Below are positions 25,228-34,807 of a stretch of 64,000 nucleotides of DNA, piece by piece. The translations under genes were made by a program, and so were the position numbers. The notes under the pieces were generated by a model. The model made no database searches and was not told where the DNA came from. It was given only the letters and a program-made list of their open reading frames with translations. Positions within the stretch are counted from its first letter, which is position 1, and each line of letters opens with the position of its first letter. Source of the DNA: Flavobacterium piscinae. GTDB taxonomy: Bacteria; Bacteroidota; Bacteroidia; Flavobacteriales; Flavobacteriaceae. The DNA lies in assembly GCF_004122145.1 (NCBI RefSeq), contig NZ_SBKQ01000015.1, positions 19,639-83,638 of the forward strand, given 5' to 3'.

Positions 25228-26163
25228 TTATTTTTTTTCTTGGTATTTTAATTCTTCGTTTTTATCCCACAATCCCCAGTAAGCACCTACTTCGCCTTCC
25301 GGCCCAACTTTCCATGATTCATCAAAAGAAGAAAAGTAGAAAATTTCAATGTCATTTTGCTCTGACCAATTTTGGGTATCGATAAAATATTTCATTGCAT
25401 TTTCATTTGAGGCCACAGCTCCTTTTAGTGAGCCGCCTTGACTCGGCCAACCTGTTTCGGTGATAATTACACGTTTACCATTTCCTGCCTGTTTAGCAGA
25501 TTCAAACATGCTTTTCATGTGATGGAAGGCATATTCAATCGGGCATCCTTCCCAATATGGATAGCAGTTGGTTAAAATTACATCACATGCTTCAGTAATT
25601 CTTGGACGATGTGAAAACTCGTAATACGCATCTACATAGCCAACCGGAATATTTGGAAGAGCTTCTTTCACACGTTGGATGTAATCCAGTAATTGATCTT
25701 CGGTTAAATCGTTACGGTACATTACTTCATTACCTACAGCTGCAATTGTTACACAGCCTTCGTTAGCTAATGCAATTAAAGCTTCGATTTCAATTTCATT
25801 TTTTTCTAAGTCATTTCCAAGCCATGCTCCAACTAATGTTTTCATTCCATTTTGATGTGCAATTCTTGGGATGTGTTCATTTCCTTCAATACAAGAAAAA
25901 GATCGCACCCATTTGGCATAGGGTTTTAAGATTTGAATACGACGGTTTACTTGTTCGCCATAAATAACATCACCCGGTTTTTGATGGTTTTCATACATAC
26001 TGAAACAAATGCCATGCATTCCTTTTTTTAAGGTTTTTAACCATAATTTGGATAATTCCTCTGAAGTATACTCTGAGATTTGTATTTCCTGATGATTATT
26101 TTCTCCACCAGTATAATTTTTATTTTCATCGAATGAAAAATAATGACCTTCTCTAAATGACAT
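25228..26163 (-). CDS. Cytoplasmic GH17 glucosidase/glucanase
   Basis: The 311-residue protein has no signal peptide (MSFREGHYFSFDENKN), so it should act in the cytoplasm. The GH17 acid/base Glu146 is in AAVGNEV and the nucleophile Glu236 is in ITETGWPS. It is clearly homologous over its length to the GH17 domain of the upstream fusion protein, with shared RSFSC-EGNE, IPVGYVDAYY and FYFSSFDESWKV. The pair therefore arose by duplication. Its start overlaps the upstream stop by 11 bases. It probably hydrolyses imported beta-1,3-gluco-oligosaccharides. Confidence 0.9.
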   Translation of the reverse strand: MSFREGHYFSFDENKNYTGGENNHQEIQISEYTSEELSKLWLKTLKKGMHGICFSMYENHQKPGDVIYGEQVNRRIQILKPYAKWVRSFSCIEGNEHIPRIAHQNGMKTLVGAWLGNDLEKNEIEIEALIALANEGCVTIAAVGNEVMYRNDLTEDQLLDYIQRVKEALPNIPVGYVDAYYEFSHRPRITEACDVILTNCYPYWEGCPIEYAFHHMKSMFESAKQAGNGKRVIITETGWPSQGGSLKGAVASNENAMKYFIDTQNWSEQNDIEIFYFSSFDESWKVGPEGEVGAYWGLWDKNEELKYQEKK

Positions 26164-28513
26164 ACGTATCTGTTTTTAATTCAAATTTTAGCTTTTCGTT
26201 TTTATCCCAAATTCCCCAAGCAGTACCTACTGTTCCCTCTTGTTTTACTTTCCATGATTCGTCAAAAGAGGAGAAATAAAATAGTTCAAAATTATTATTT
26301 TTTGCCCATTCTTGAGAAGCTATAAAGTATTTCATGGCATTCATTTCTGATGGTAATGCTTCCTGTACATTTTCCCCCTTACTTGGCCAACCCGTTTCTG
26401 CTATTATAATTTTTTTGCCCTTAGAAATAGTTTGGGTTAGCTCCATCATATTTTGTAAATAGGATACGGAATAGTCATTGTTTGCACCTTCCCAAAAAGG
26501 ATAGAAATTAACCAAAAGTACATCAGAAGTAGTTACCAATTCGGGTCTTTCTAAGAATTGGTAATAGGCATCTACATAGCCAACGGGAATGGTTGGAATG
26601 GCTTCTTTTACTCTTTTTATATAGGCAATTAGTTCTAGTTCTGAAATCTCATTTCGATGTAGCACTTCGTTTCCAACAGCAGCAATATCAACCAAACCTG
26701 CTTTTGCTAGTTTAATAAGGTTTTCAATTTCTTTATCATTTCTATTTCTATCATCACTAATCCATGCACCGACCACTGTTTTTAATCCTTTTTGATGAGC
26801 TATTTCCGGAATTAATTCATTTCCTTCAGTACATGAGAATGAGCGAATCCATTTGGTGTGTGGAGCAATAATATCCAACCTTCTTCTAATTTGATTGGCA
26901 GATAAAATATCTCCAACTTGTTGTCCTTCAACATATGGACTAAAACAAAGTCCATGAAGACCATCATTTAGGATTTCTCCATAACGATTTATTAATTCGG
27001 ACTCGTTTTTAAGATTAAGTTCAGTTGAATTAAAATTGTTGTTTTTGATCAACGATTTTAATTTACCAGGGAGATAAGAAGATGATTCTATCAATTTATT
27101 ACTTTTTCTTTTTTCTAGTTCTGCACTTATTTCTTTGGCTCTTTTTTCTGTAATGTCATAGTTTCTCATAATATACATTGCAATCAAAGTACCTACTATT
27201 GGAAAAGCAGAGAAAAACAATCTCAATCCATCAACGGCACCATCCGGTTGGGTTGGAGCATTTGGTGTAAAATCAACTAAATACATTATTAATCCACTTA
27301 AACCACCAGCAATAGCAAATCCGAATTTTACCATCCACCAATAAATTGCACCAAAAATACCCTCTCTTCTATGTCCGAAGTTTAATTCATCTAAGTCGCA
27401 AACGTCTGCTGTCATAGACATCATTAAAGTAAACAAGCCCCCTATACCGAAAGAAAAGAATGGCAAGGCAAACAAAAAAAGATAAGGTTTTCCCGGAACA
27501 AAAAGAAACCAAAGTAAAATGTAGCCAAATATTGAAATACCTTGAGAGGTTAAAAAAGCATTCTTTTTACCCATCATTTTGGACATTCTTGCAACAATTG
27601 GTATTACTAAAAAAGTTGTCGCTAACGCACCAATGCTACCAAAAAGTGTTGGCCAAATCCAAGCAGCACCTGCATCTCCATTAAACAAGTAGTATACGAT
27701 TATAAAAAATGAAAAAGAGGCGACAGTGTTAAATGCATTAAAAATGAAAAATGTAGCAATGCAAAGTTTTCGGAAAGGTTCTAATTTAAATGCTTCTCTG
27801 AAACCTTTGATAATTTCGTTAAAACTGGAACCAATGTTTTTCATTGTTAGCGGCTTTAAGTTATTGTCATTTAAAGTGGATTCACTTTTAATGAAAACCG
27901 CCGGAACAACAGCTAAAAGACCACAACCTATACCTACCCAAATTGCTAAAGTTTGTGCTGCTACATCTGCCGAAGAAAACCATGATGGATCATACATCAC
28001 CACCCAAAACCAAGGTGCAATAACCCAAGCCCATTGACCAATCCATTGTGAAACTGCCATTATACTGGTGCGTTCATGAAAATCGTTACTCATTTCATAT
28101 CCCATTGCAACGTATGGAACACTAAAAATCGTGAGCCCTAAATAAAACAGTAATGACCAAAGTAAGAAATAATAAAAATTATACGTTATCCCATCTGCTC
28201 TTTCTAATTGCCACATTAAAATAAAGGAAATAGCCATTATGATAGCACCAATGAATACATAATGTCGTCTTCGACCCCATTTAGATTTGGTATTGTCTGA
28301 AATAAAGCCCATAATAGGGTCGGTTATCGAATCGAAAACTCTTGGTAAAAAAAATAAAACGCCCCACATCCATGTTGGGAATCCTAAATCTTGCACTAAA
28401 ACAACCATAAATATACCTAATGCAGCAGGGAACATTTGATTGGCCAACATTCCCAATCCAAATGCGATTTTTTGTCCCATTGCAACTTTTCCGTTAGAAA
28501 TATTATTTGACAT
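26153..28513 (-). CDS. GPH/MFS sugar symporter fused to a C-terminal GH17 domain
   Basis: The 786-residue protein has two parts. Residues 1-450 form a 12-span glycoside-pentoside-hexuronide symporter (DPIMGFISDNTKSKWGRRRH and FGHRREGIFGAIYWWM). Residues 515-780 form a GH17 domain with both catalytic acids: Glu616 in AAVGNEV and Glu706 in AETGWPS. A polar Lys/Asn-rich linker (455-510) joins them. Both ends of a 12-span transporter face the cytoplasm, so the enzyme would act on sugar as it enters. I see no frameshift or stop between the parts. It is overlapped by a second GH17 gene downstream and preceded by GH30. Confidence 0.93.
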   Translation of the reverse strand: MSNNISNGKVAMGQKIAFGLGMLANQMFPAALGIFMVVLVQDLGFPTWMWGVLFFLPRVFDSITDPIMGFISDNTKSKWGRRRHYVFIGAIIMAISFILMWQLERADGITYNFYYFLLWSLLFYLGLTIFSVPYVAMGYEMSNDFHERTSIMAVSQWIGQWAWVIAPWFWVVMYDPSWFSSADVAAQTLAIWVGIGCGLLAVVPAVFIKSESTLNDNNLKPLTMKNIGSSFNEIIKGFREAFKLEPFRKLCIATFFIFNAFNTVASFSFFIIVYYLFNGDAGAAWIWPTLFGSIGALATTFLVIPIVARMSKMMGKKNAFLTSQGISIFGYILLWFLFVPGKPYLFLFALPFFSFGIGGLFTLMMSMTADVCDLDELNFGHRREGIFGAIYWWMVKFGFAIAGGLSGLIMYLVDFTPNAPTQPDGAVDGLRLFFSAFPIVGTLIAMYIMRNYDITEKRAKEISAELEKRKSNKLIESSSYLPGKLKSLIKNNNFNSTELNLKNESELINRYGEILNDGLHGLCFSPYVEGQQVGDILSANQIRRRLDIIAPHTKWIRSFSCTEGNELIPEIAHQKGLKTVVGAWISDDRNRNDKEIENLIKLAKAGLVDIAAVGNEVLHRNEISELELIAYIKRVKEAIPTIPVGYVDAYYQFLERPELVTTSDVLLVNFYPFWEGANNDYSVSYLQNMMELTQTISKGKKIIIAETGWPSKGENVQEALPSEMNAMKYFIASQEWAKNNNFELFYFSSFDESWKVKQEGTVGTAWGIWDKNEKLKFELKTDTYVI

Positions 28514-28535
28514 AAATTGTTGTTTTAATTTGTTA

Positions 28536-30050
28536 TTATCTATTTTTTAATACTAAAGTTTGCAATGCTCTTGCACTTATAGTTAAATTTTTCTTTTGAT
28601 CCCCTATATTCACTTGAATACCATGAGGCTTTTCAGTCGGATTAAAAACAACCACTACAATTGTTCCGTCGGGATTTTTAACAGCAGTTGTCATTAACTC
28701 TTTATTTTCAGTTGTACATCCAATTTTCACAGCACCCGGACGCATAAACTTACTAAAATGTGCCATCACATAATACAATGGTGTAAAATAGACTTCATCT
28801 TTTTCAGGGTCAACGATAACAGGAGCCACACACCAGTTTTTAAACCAATTTGGACCACCTTGTTTGTCTAAAACCATATTCCAATCGACCCAACCATCAA
28901 CCCAATTGTTTAAACAGCCTATAATGTCAGTAGCATAACGATTCACCGGGGCGTATTTTGGGTGTAAATATTTTTCTTTTTCACTTGCCCAATCCCAGCC
29001 CCAATCGGTGGCTTCTTTTTTCCAATACCAAGCATCATCTTGCCAATGTGGGATTTCGGAGTCTACACATCCTTCCGTTTCAATTAAATATTTGTTAGGA
29101 GCTTTTTTGTGGGCATATTGCAACTGATCCGGAAAAAAATCATAGGTGCTTTCATACCAATGAATGGCTGTTCCGGCAAAGTATTTTGAGGTTTCTTCGT
29201 TTTTATACATGGCATCCACCCATTCCGGTAATCCGGCTCTGTTTTGATCGTAGCCAAAGATTTTCACATCTTTCCAACCGTCTTTTTCTAATTTTGGTCC
29301 GAGATGATTTTGTACAAATAAAGTCATTTCTTCCGGAGAAAAATGAGTGCTTTCCCAATTATTTCCGTTTCCATGCGGTTCATTGATGACGGTAACTCCC
29401 CAAATATCAATACCTTCTTTTTTATAAGCCTCTAAATATTTTGAAAAATATAAGGCAAAGGCATCATTGAATTCAGGCAATAATTTTCCACCAACGTAAT
29501 TTTTATTGTCTTTCATCCAAGGCGGACAAGACCAAGGCGACGAAATGATTTTAAAACCATCTTTAGAAATCGCTTTTGCTTCTAAAATCATTGGAAGTAA
29601 ATCATTTTTATCATCTTCTATGGTGAAATGTTCCATTAACGTATCGTTTTCCACTTTGGCATAGGTGTAATTACTCAATGAAAAATCACAAGAGGCTATG
29701 TGAGTTCTAGTTAAGGAGTACTTTGCACCTTCTTCTCCAAAATAGGCATTCAAAATTTTCTTTCTGTTTTCTTTACTCAATCGATTGAGTAAATAGGCCG
29801 AAGCTTCCGTAAAAGAGCCGCCAAAACCAGTGATGGTTTGAAATTTTTCTTCCGGATTGATGTTGATGATCACCGGATTTTCATTTGTTGAAAATTCAGT
29901 CAATTTTGTAAGCGAATTTCCACTTTCGGAAGTTTCATATACTTCAATTTCTAACTCTTTAGAATCGGAACAACTGCTCATAAAAAAGGTAATGATTAAC
30001 GTAAAGGTTAATAAATTGATTTTGTGATTTATGTTTTTATACTTCGTCAT
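28536..30050 (-). CDS. GH30 glucanase lipoprotein
   Basis: The 504-residue protein has a lipoprotein signal (MSSC, Cys27). It has a GH30 layout: an N-terminal beta-strand segment with FQTITGFGGSFTEASAY, a TIM barrel (about 100-400) with acid/base Glu224 in VTVINEPHG and nucleophile probably Glu326 in LIETEGC, and a C-terminal beta-sandwich (about 410-504). In laminarin loci GH30 enzymes commonly remove beta-1,6-linked glucose side chains. That role is inferred from context. It lies 22 bases upstream of the symporter fusion. Confidence 0.9.
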   Translation of the reverse strand: MTKYKNINHKINLLTFTLIITFFMSSCSDSKELEIEVYETSESGNSLTKLTEFSTNENPVIININPEEKFQTITGFGGSFTEASAYLLNRLSKENRKKILNAYFGEEGAKYSLTRTHIASCDFSLSNYTYAKVENDTLMEHFTIEDDKNDLLPMILEAKAISKDGFKIISSPWSCPPWMKDNKNYVGGKLLPEFNDAFALYFSKYLEAYKKEGIDIWGVTVINEPHGNGNNWESTHFSPEEMTLFVQNHLGPKLEKDGWKDVKIFGYDQNRAGLPEWVDAMYKNEETSKYFAGTAIHWYESTYDFFPDQLQYAHKKAPNKYLIETEGCVDSEIPHWQDDAWYWKKEATDWGWDWASEKEKYLHPKYAPVNRYATDIIGCLNNWVDGWVDWNMVLDKQGGPNWFKNWCVAPVIVDPEKDEVYFTPLYYVMAHFSKFMRPGAVKIGCTTENKELMTTAVKNPDGTIVVVVFNPTEKPHGIQVNIGDQKKNLTISARALQTLVLKNR

Positions 30051-30053
30051 TGC

Positions 30054-31304
30054 TTAATTTTTTAAAATTGAAGAAGGTGTTTTTACATCCAACCACAAGG
30101 CTTTTTCGTCGCCATTATAGGTTTTGGTAATTGGTTTTCCGTTTCGGGTTAATTTTTTAAATGTTCCTTTTTCTACTTCTTTCCAAAGAGCATATTTGGC
30201 TTGATTTTGTAGATTAATCAATCCGAAATGATTTTCTGAACCTTGCGGATTGGCAGCATCTTTCCAATTTTCATCAAAAGCTTCAAAATAGAAACAGGAA
30301 ACTTTTTCTTTGTTGCTCCATTCACGCATTAAATTATAAAATTGAGCGGATTTATATTCATCGGTAGCTTTGGCACCATCATTACCGTAATGTTCGTTTG
30401 ACTGAGTTGCCCAGCCGGTTTCACCGATATGAACCGGTTTGTTTACCCCAATTGATTTCATATAAGCCACCACACTATTGTATTGACCGATGGCGTAATC
30501 TCGTGATCGAAGCATGGCTGCATCAATCTTTTCTTTGTCTGTTAACGTTTTCTCACTTTCTTTAATTCCCCAAAAAACGGGATTGTAATGGGTATCGTGC
30601 ATGGGATACGTATGCATCGAAATATAATCAACAGCTTTGATTAATTGATTTAATTCTTCTACATGGTACTCTTTTCCACCGCCTCCCCAAGAAGCAAAAT
30701 TGTCTGAACTCGTGATTAAAATGTCTTTCGGTAACTTGTTTTCTGTTTTCAAATGCTGAAGATGATTCACCCACTTCAATATAATGTTTGGTGTAACATA
30801 ATAACTGGTTGCCCATTTCACCATGGCTTCATTTCCCACAGCAATAATTTTAACAATATCAGGAAATTGATTGGTTAATCGAACTGCTTCGGCAATTTCG
30901 AAGGCATTACGATCGCTTTCTTCGTGGTGAATAGGAGGCAAATTCGTCCATGCGTTTTTACAATCGATCCAAGCACCCAGCATGACAAACATTTCAAATT
31001 TGTTGTCTTCTTTTTTTAATTCGGTAATGGCTTTTAGTAAATTGGAAACTTCTTCATAATGCACATTATAGGTTCGTAGAACTTTAATATTGATGGCAGA
31101 AAGAAGTTTTAAATCTTCTTTAATTTCAGCAATTGTGGGTTGAACTTCGCGAGAATTCGTTCGATATCCACCGTAACAAATAGCTTGATAATTTGTGTTT
31201 CCTAAAATCATTTGGGCATTAATTTCTTTTGAGACTATATTTTTATTGTCTTTTTGATTACATGATAGAACCATGAGGAATATGATGTAAATCAACTTTT
31301 TCAT
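30054..31304 (-). CDS. GH17 lipoprotein
   Basis: The 416-residue protein has a lipoprotein signal (MVLSC, Cys15). The GH17 domain has the acid/base in IAVGNEAM (Glu159) and the nucleophile in HIGETGWAT (Glu295). It is longer and more diverged than the two cytoplasmic GH17 domains. It carries an insertion around 165-270 and a Lys-rich C-terminal tail. It should act on beta-1,3-glucan in the periplasm or at the surface. The start overlaps the stop of the phosphorylase gene by one base, and the GH30 start follows 3 bases after its own stop. Confidence 0.87.
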   Translation of the reverse strand: MKKLIYIIFLMVLSCNQKDNKNIVSKEINAQMILGNTNYQAICYGGYRTNSREVQPTIAEIKEDLKLLSAINIKVLRTYNVHYEEVSNLLKAITELKKEDNKFEMFVMLGAWIDCKNAWTNLPPIHHEESDRNAFEIAEAVRLTNQFPDIVKIIAVGNEAMVKWATSYYVTPNIILKWVNHLQHLKTENKLPKDILITSSDNFASWGGGGKEYHVEELNQLIKAVDYISMHTYPMHDTHYNPVFWGIKESEKTLTDKEKIDAAMLRSRDYAIGQYNSVVAYMKSIGVNKPVHIGETGWATQSNEHYGNDGAKATDEYKSAQFYNLMREWSNKEKVSCFYFEAFDENWKDAANPQGSENHFGLINLQNQAKYALWKEVEKGTFKKLTRNGKPITKTYNGDEKALWLDVKTPSSILKN

Positions 31305-34300
31305 TAGCGTAAATTATTCTCAGTTAATGAAACAATAATTTGTGTAATCTCGCCGGTTCTATCAAAAACTTTTTTACTGTTTTTATCATCTAATTCTAAA
31401 CTTTGAACGACTTCTTCTGTTCCGTTTTTATTGATTAGTTTGATAGTGTTGGTTCCATTAATTTTATAAATAACCGGAACTTGACAAACGGTAAAGGCCA
31501 AACAATTTTTATCGATTGTTATGGTTTTGCTATTTCCATCAACCAAAGAAAAAGAAGCTTCTTTTGGTTGAACTAAAAACTCATTTCTGTTTAATAAATG
31601 TGGATGAAATTGTAGTTTTCCTTGGTTCATTTTTACACCTAATTCGCCAATTCTAGTGAGAATATCTTCTTTCACCTGACCTGTCATTCCCGGTTGTTGA
31701 GCACCTTTGTTAAATGGTGTGTGTGAATAGGGATCAGTTGGGAAAGCACCATAAACTTCCGGTGATTTGTGAACCCCAATTCCATTTCCAATTTCATAGA
31801 AATGAGCAATTAATTGGTCAATGACTTCTTTATTTTCTTGGTTTTCAATCGCTGATTCAGTTACTTCATAAACGGCAAGATAAAGTTTTGAAACCATGTG
31901 CCAATAAATAGAACCCAAACCTTCATAACCATAGAAAGTTCCGGAACGACCGGTAAATGCTTTGTGATTGAATACATTTTCAAAAATTTGCAACACTTTT
32001 TCGGTCTCTTTTGCAATTAAATCTCTAAATTGTTCTTGCTTTCCAAGTTCCTCTAAAGCATTTTTGACATCATTTGCATTATGGAAATTTCCATTAAAAT
32101 GAAAACCACCTTTGATATCTTTATTAATCAGTTGAAAGTTGTTTTGCTGAAGTAATGTTTTCATTAATTCAGAGTTTTCCACTTTTTCTTTTGGAATTGT
32201 ATTTTTATCTAAAAATTTTGGAAGTTCTTTATTTGGGTATAAGATGTAACTCTGTTGGTCGGGTCGGTATAAAGAACTGTTTCTCAACCCATCGAGTACC
32301 TCTAAAGATTCTTTCCCTTTTAAAAATCCTGAACTTAAAACGGCCACTTGACCCTCTAACATTTCCGGTAAATACGAAATGGTAATGCCATTGTTTTCAA
32401 ATGACATTAAATTATAGGCATGATAGAGTTTATCTTGACGTTGGTTGGCTTTAATGGCGTGTTCAATAAATGCTAAACTTACTTTAGTAAATGTTTTTAA
32501 ACCAGCCATCGAATGCGTTCTCTTTTTACCCCAAAATCCACTGTTGTAAATTTGATGACGGTAATCGGAAGCTGCTTTTCCTAAAGCATCGACAATTTTC
32601 TTTCTATTTTCATTATCTATTGAGGAAGACAACTGCGGTTGAAATGCCAAAAGATTTTCTCTGATGGCATGATAAAATTCAACCATTTCATTCGAAATTT
32701 TAATGGTTTCTTGGTTTGAATTTTCTAATAATTGCTCGAAGAATTTTAAAAATCTTCTTAAATAATAGAGTGTTACCATCGAAACACCATTTCCTACCAA
32801 CGCATTATTAGCATCGTTCCATTCCGGACGTTGGGTGTTCATCCATATTCCGGCTTCAGGGATAAAATTGGACATTTTTGCCAAAACTGTTGCCAGAATT
32901 TTTTCAATCAAATTAACGTGATAAATTTCATCGTTATTGTCACGCAATAAAGCCCCGTCTGCCCCAATTTCGCTTCTTCGTTTATTGATTTTCGCTTCCC
33001 ACTCATGGCTGTAAGCAATAGTGTCTTTGGAGTTTTGCACAATTTCCTCATACGATTTTATTATATAAGGAACGGCAGCATATACAAAACAGTCTTTATC
33101 GAAATAAGAATTTAGTTTTCCCGGTTGATATTTTTCGATAAACTCTAAAAACTTTAATAAATAAATGATTTGGTGGTCACCCCAATATCCGATGTATGAC
33201 CACGGATTGTCGGGTTCAATGGCTTCCCAATCAAAACCGCTTTTGGTGACACGATACGGATTGTACCCATCAAAAGTAGAAGTATTCAAGAATTTATGAA
33301 TCATTCCGTCTATAAAATCAGGGAAGGCATAAGCGAGAGCTTCCCAATTTTGGAAGATGTCACGCCAATTTCCTTCGTAATCCAATATTTTTGAACCGTC
33401 TATTTCACTTCTTGTGTTAATGGAAAACTTATTCCATGGCCGACTTGGGTCACCGTGTCTTCTACTAAATTTAAGCGGAAGGTATTCCGTACACAATCGA
33501 ATCAAATCGGCATCTTCTGATTTTTGAATACGTTGTTGTAAATCGGAATAATCGAAAGTGTTTGGTAATTCGTTTAAAAAGCTTTTATTTTTTTCAAAAA
33601 CAAGTTTGTTTGCTTTTGAAATGTAAGACGTAAAATCTTTTTTCTCAATTTGATAATTGTGATCAAAAATTCCCCCTCGCATAATGTTGAACAAAACATT
33701 GGAAAAATGGCGGGTATCTTTTCGGGCATCCGCTGTGAATTGTAATCCATCCGCCGTAGCATTTAAAGCGATGAGGTTTTGCGTACCAAGGTTCACATCA
33801 TCAACCACTTTTTGTTCCAGCGAATTATCAGTACAAATAGCATCTGCTAATTCAATGATTTGAGCTTGATTTTGGTTAACATTGGCAATTATTTTCCAAC
33901 TCTCAGAAGAATTACTTTCTAAATTCAAATCGGTAGAAACAAAGTAGGCCCCTTTTTCACCTTTTACATCTGTTTCAGTGGATGGTTTTTGATTTTTTCG
34001 GAAAGCTGCAATTTGTTTAGATGAAAGCAAATAAGTAGGATTTTTTAGTCCCAATGACCATGCGATATTGGCTTTTAAAGCTTCGCTAGGTTCAGCTTTA
34101 TCCACGATGATGGCACTGAGAGCAAAAATCCCTAATCCGCTTTTTTCTTCTAATTCGCTGCGTTTGTAAGCATCAACCAAATTACTGGTAGTGGCTTGCA
34201 AACCGCTTTCTACACCATGAGGTAGAATATTTTGAATTCCGTCTAATAGTGTAATTTTATAATTTTTGTCTGAAACGTTAATGATTTCTGAGGTTCGAAC

Positions 34301-34777
34301 AAAGCCAAATACGTTACTTGAATTCCAGTGATAACGAAACGTGAGTTGCAAATCATGGAAAATTTCTTCAAATATGATTTTATTGCCGTATGTATTCTTG
34401 TATAAATTTCTACTGATGTTATATTTATCATTGAATCGTTCGGAAAAAGGCTCCCAAATTAAGGTATTGTCATTCAAATGAATTTGAAAAACAGATTTAC
34501 TTCCGGTGATATCGGCAAATTCGGTAATTTTATCATCAGTGTAATAGGGGAATAGGGCGAATTCTGCATTTTTTCTTCCGGCTGATAATCCTCCATTACT
34601 GGAAATAAACAGCCAATGATTGGAATCACTCACGATACTCATGAAAAACGGCCGCATACGATCGGAGTTTTCTATTTTATAATAACTTTCTCCTTTAATG
34701 TTAACCATTTCCATGGATATTGATTTCTCTTTTGTGACTAATTCTTCAAGATTCATAGTATACCGACTTTGGCTCAT
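31304..34777 (-). CDS. Beta-1,3-glucan phosphorylase, probably GH149
   Basis: The 1157-residue protein has no signal peptide. It resembles GH94-type phosphorylases: an N-terminal beta-sandwich (FFMSIVSDSNHWLFISSNGGLSAG), a linker, and an (alpha/alpha)6 barrel from about 430. The catalytic Asp655 is in PEWNDANNALVG, matching WNDG of GH94, with EGNWRDIFQNWEALAYAFPD at 468-487. The length and glucan context fit GH149, which splits beta-1,3-gluco-oligosaccharides with phosphate to give glucose 1-phosphate. GH161 is the main alternative. A cytoplasmic phosphorylase saves ATP. It is coupled to the downstream GH17 lipoprotein gene. Confidence 0.72.
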   Translation of the reverse strand: MSQSRYTMNLEELVTKEKSISMEMVNIKGESYYKIENSDRMRPFFMSIVSDSNHWLFISSNGGLSAGRKNAEFALFPYYTDDKITEFADITGSKSVFQIHLNDNTLIWEPFSERFNDKYNISRNLYKNTYGNKIIFEEIFHDLQLTFRYHWNSSNVFGFVRTSEIINVSDKNYKITLLDGIQNILPHGVESGLQATTSNLVDAYKRSELEEKSGLGIFALSAIIVDKAEPSEALKANIAWSLGLKNPTYLLSSKQIAAFRKNQKPSTETDVKGEKGAYFVSTDLNLESNSSESWKIIANVNQNQAQIIELADAICTDNSLEQKVVDDVNLGTQNLIALNATADGLQFTADARKDTRHFSNVLFNIMRGGIFDHNYQIEKKDFTSYISKANKLVFEKNKSFLNELPNTFDYSDLQQRIQKSEDADLIRLCTEYLPLKFSRRHGDPSRPWNKFSINTRSEIDGSKILDYEGNWRDIFQNWEALAYAFPDFIDGMIHKFLNTSTFDGYNPYRVTKSGFDWEAIEPDNPWSYIGYWGDHQIIYLLKFLEFIEKYQPGKLNSYFDKDCFVYAAVPYIIKSYEEIVQNSKDTIAYSHEWEAKINKRRSEIGADGALLRDNNDEIYHVNLIEKILATVLAKMSNFIPEAGIWMNTQRPEWNDANNALVGNGVSMVTLYYLRRFLKFFEQLLENSNQETIKISNEMVEFYHAIRENLLAFQPQLSSSIDNENRKKIVDALGKAASDYRHQIYNSGFWGKKRTHSMAGLKTFTKVSLAFIEHAIKANQRQDKLYHAYNLMSFENNGITISYLPEMLEGQVAVLSSGFLKGKESLEVLDGLRNSSLYRPDQQSYILYPNKELPKFLDKNTIPKEKVENSELMKTLLQQNNFQLINKDIKGGFHFNGNFHNANDVKNALEELGKQEQFRDLIAKETEKVLQIFENVFNHKAFTGRSGTFYGYEGLGSIYWHMVSKLYLAVYEVTESAIENQENKEVIDQLIAHFYEIGNGIGVHKSPEVYGAFPTDPYSHTPFNKGAQQPGMTGQVKEDILTRIGELGVKMNQGKLQFHPHLLNRNEFLVQPKEASFSLVDGNSKTITIDKNCLAFTVCQVPVIYKINGTNTIKLINKNGTEEVVQSLELDDKNSKKVFDRTGEITQIIVSLTENNLR

Positions 34778-34807
34778 ATTTTTTAACTGTATCTTTTTTT
34801 GCTTTTT

